Below are positions 4,712 to 6,229 of a DNA stretch of 6,229 bases, one piece after another; position 1 is the first letter of the stretch, and every line of letters starts with the position of its first letter. Location of the stretch: contig JAZNUG010000190.1 in the NCBI GenBank assembly GCA_045592165.1, forward strand, positions 1-6,229, written 5' to 3'. Under the pieces are notes generated by a model. The model worked only from the letters and a program-made list of their open reading frames with translations, was not told the DNA's origin and searched no databases. Both the position numbers and the translations under genes were made by a program. This DNA is from SFEL01 sp045592165. Lineage in GTDB: Bacteria > Bacillota > Clostridia > Christensenellales > CAG-138.

Positions 4712-5488
4712 TTATTTGTTCTTGTTTCCGCCAAAGTGCAGCTTGTTGAGAATATCGTTTCGGTATTCTACGAAGCTTGAGGAGGAACGGTCGCGGGGGT
4801 AGGATTCGTCGATCTTGATATCTGCGATTATGCGGCCGGGGTTGGCATCCATTACAAGCACGCGGGTGCCCATGTAAATGGCTTCGTCAACGTCGTGGGT
4901 AACCATGAGGGCCAGCTGCTTGCTTTCGCTCCAGATGCTGAGGATCTCATCCTGCATGTGCATGCGGGTGAAGGCATCCAGTGCGCCAAGGGGTTCGTCC
5001 AGCAGCAGGATTTCAGGCTGATTTATAAGGGAGCGCACCAGCGCAACGCGCTGGGCCATACCGCCGGAAAGCTGTCCGGGATAGTCGTTTTTGAATTTTT
5101 CAAGACCGATGATATCGATCATGCGCTGAACCTTGTCTTCGTTGCCCTTGAGCTTGCCCTGAACGTTCAGGCTGAAGGCAATGTTGTCTTCAACGGTGAG
5201 CCAGGGGAACAGGGTGGGTCTCTGGAAAACCATGCCGCGATTGGGGGAGGGGCCGTCGATTTCCTTGCCGTTTACGGCAACCTTGCCCAGGGTGGGAACT
5301 ATAAGGCCCGCTACAAGGCGGAGTATGGTGGACTTGCCGCAGCCGGAAGGACCGACCAGAGAGATAAACTCGCCGCTCTCCATGGTTACGCTTACGTTAT
5401 CCAGAGCATGGGTAACTTCGTCGCTTTCCACCTTTGCAAAGCTCTTGCTTACGTTTTCGAGGGTAAGGGTAACTTTATTCTCTGCCAT
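4712..5488 (-). CDS. ABC transporter ATP-binding protein, nitrate/sulfonate/taurine type (SsuB/TauB-like)
   Basis: This is the 258-aa cytoplasmic ATPase that powers the importer. All motifs are intact: Walker A GPSGCGKST (46-54), Q-loop Gln89 in GMVFQRPTLFPWLTV, signature LSGGMAQR (140-147), Walker B LLLDEP (161-166), D-loop GALD (168-171) and switch His198 in VTHDVDEA. The FQRPTLFPWLTVEDN stretch and the NPGRI near 216-220 are typical of the SsuB/TauB/NrtD branch (COG1116). The length is normal for the family. Its ATG overlaps the permease stop by one base (TAATG), so the two are translationally coupled, with GGAG inside the end of the permease gene. The transported compound cannot be told from the ATPase. 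Confidence 0.95.
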   Translation of the reverse strand: MAENKVTLTLENVSKSFAKVESDEVTHALDNVSVTMESGEFISLVGPSGCGKSTILRLVAGLIVPTLGKVAVNGKEIDGPSPNRGMVFQRPTLFPWLTVEDNIAFSLNVQGKLKGNEDKVQRMIDIIGLEKFKNDYPGQLSGGMAQRVALVRSLINQPEILLLDEPLGALDAFTRMHMQDEILSIWSESKQLALMVTHDVDEAIYMGTRVLVMDANPGRIIADIKIDESYPRDRSSSSFVEYRNDILNKLHFGGNKNK

Positions 5489-6229
5489 TATTTCTCAACT
5501 CCATTCTGCCAGCGCAGTACATGGCGCTTAATGCGCTCAAGAACCTTGGTGACTACGGTGAAGATAAAGCATATGACGAACAGGGCGGCAAACATCTTGT
5601 CGTAGCTCGCCCAGCCGGCCTGCCATGTCATATACCAGCCGAGACCGGACTTTACGCCCAGCATTTCGGCGATCATAAGGGCAACGCAGGAGGAGCTCAT
5701 AGCCTGGGTGCAGCCCTGCAGGATGGAGGGCATTGCATGGGGGATGGCTACGCGGAATACCAGCTGCCTTTCGGTGGCGCCCAGAGTCCTTGCGGCCTCA
5801 AAGAAATCTTTATCCACGTTGGAAATGCCGGTCATGGAGGCCACGGTTACGGCGAACCAGGAACCCAGAGCAATGATAAACACGGCGCCGCCGAAGAGGG
5901 AGCTTGCGATTACCATGGTAACGGGAACCCAGGTGGAGGTGGGGATGGGGCCAAGGAACTTGATGATGGGGTCTATCCAGTAGCGGAACTTATTGGAATA
6001 GCCGCAGGAGATGCCGGTAACAAGGCCCAGGGATACGCCTATGCTGTAGCCGATGAACAGGAGCTTGAGGGTATTGAGGGTACAATCAAGCAGCATCATG
6101 TAGTCCTTGAGGAAGGCATTGATGATGAAGTTCATGCAGGGCACGAAGGGCTGGGTGAGGGTACCGGTCTTAAGGGTGAGATAATCGTAAAGGGCAAAGA
6201 ACAGGAACAGGGCGGAAAACAGAGGGGCC
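5488..6229 (-). CDS. ABC transporter permease, nitrate/sulfonate/taurine type (partial, N-terminus beyond window)
   Basis: This is the membrane subunit of the importer. A GTG at 6144 would give 218 aa, but the frame stays open to the window edge. The added residues encode a hydrophobic segment (APLFSALFLFFALYDYL, by my translation) like the first membrane helix of SsuC/TauC permeases, which are usually 250-270 aa. The true start therefore lies past 6229, and at least 246 residues are visible. The EAA loop that docks on the ATPase is clear: EAARTLGATERQLVFRVAIP, followed by HAMPSILQG. The segment PIPTSTWVPVTMVIASSLFGG followed by a membrane helix ending in GSWFAV matches the BPD_transp_1 fold of this branch. 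It is the first visible gene of the operon; the promoter is outside the window. Confidence 0.92.
   Translation of the reverse strand, partial: APLFSALFLFFALYDYLTLKTGTLTQPFVPCMNFIINAFLKDYMMLLDCTLNTLKLLFIGYSIGVSLGLVTGISCGYSNKFRYWIDPIIKFLGPIPTSTWVPVTMVIASSLFGGAVFIIALGSWFAVTVASMTGISNVDKDFFEAARTLGATERQLVFRVAIPHAMPSILQGCTQAMSSSCVALMIAEMLGVKSGLGWYMTWQAGWASYDKMFAALFVICFIFTVVTKVLERIKRHVLRWQNGVEK

Noticed and set aside
4895..5605. Long + strand open frame (236 codons) opposite the ATPase and permease genes
   Set aside because: It is antisense to a gene with all ABC ATPase motifs and spans two genes.
6135..6144. GTG at 6144 or ATG at 6135 as the permease start
   Set aside because: The frame is open to the window edge and encodes an additional hydrophobic helix expected in this family, so the gene is cut by the window.

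Overview
The window looks like the end of a metagenomic contig from an anaerobic, Gram-positive, Clostridia-type bacterium. The lipobox of the binding protein (L-C-A|C), strong AGGAGG-type ribosome binding sites and genes of the glycine/proline reductase family all point that way. No rRNA, tRNA, CRISPR array, transposon or selenocysteine-type readthrough gene was seen.

Left edge (1-166): this is not genomic as assembled. Bases 83-166 match, from memory, the MGI/BGI DNBSEQ library adapter: a 32-nt arm, a 10-nt barcode and a 42-nt arm. Bases 1-82 are a second copy of 167-248 that differs only at synonymous positions. Reliable sequence begins at about 167.

Left genes, + strand (167-1970): an XRE-type helix-turn-helix regulator (187-903) is followed by a consensus sigma-A promoter (TTGAAA-N17-TATAAT, 1017-1045). 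A dyad lies at the expected transcription start. The promoter drives a TauE/SafE-family (TSUP) anion permease (1110-1970). A bidirectional hairpin terminator (1994-2020) closes this gene and the convergent unit to its right.

Middle, - strand (2045-3345): a two-gene operon encodes a PrdD-like protein (249 aa) and a PrdE-like protein (161 aa). By remembered alignment they correspond to the N- and C-terminal halves of the GrdE/PrdA proproteins of glycine and D-proline reductase. The gene boundary falls where those proproteins carry the cysteine that is cleaved to a pyruvoyl group, and no cysteine codon exists at the junction in any frame. No prdA, prdB or prdC is visible nearby. This is the most interesting part of the window.

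Right, - strand (3378-6229): a nitrate/sulfonate/taurine-type ABC importer reads permease (cut by the window edge), ATPase, then substrate-binding lipoprotein, ending in its own terminator. The binding protein has an unusually long acidic N-terminal extension and six cysteines in the mature part. A small hairpin separates its gene from the ATPase gene. The substrate cannot be read from sequence.

The importer, the PrdD/PrdE pair and the regulated TSUP permease may together serve uptake, reductive metabolism and export around one small sulfur- or nitrogen-containing compound. That link rests only on proximity and is inference.
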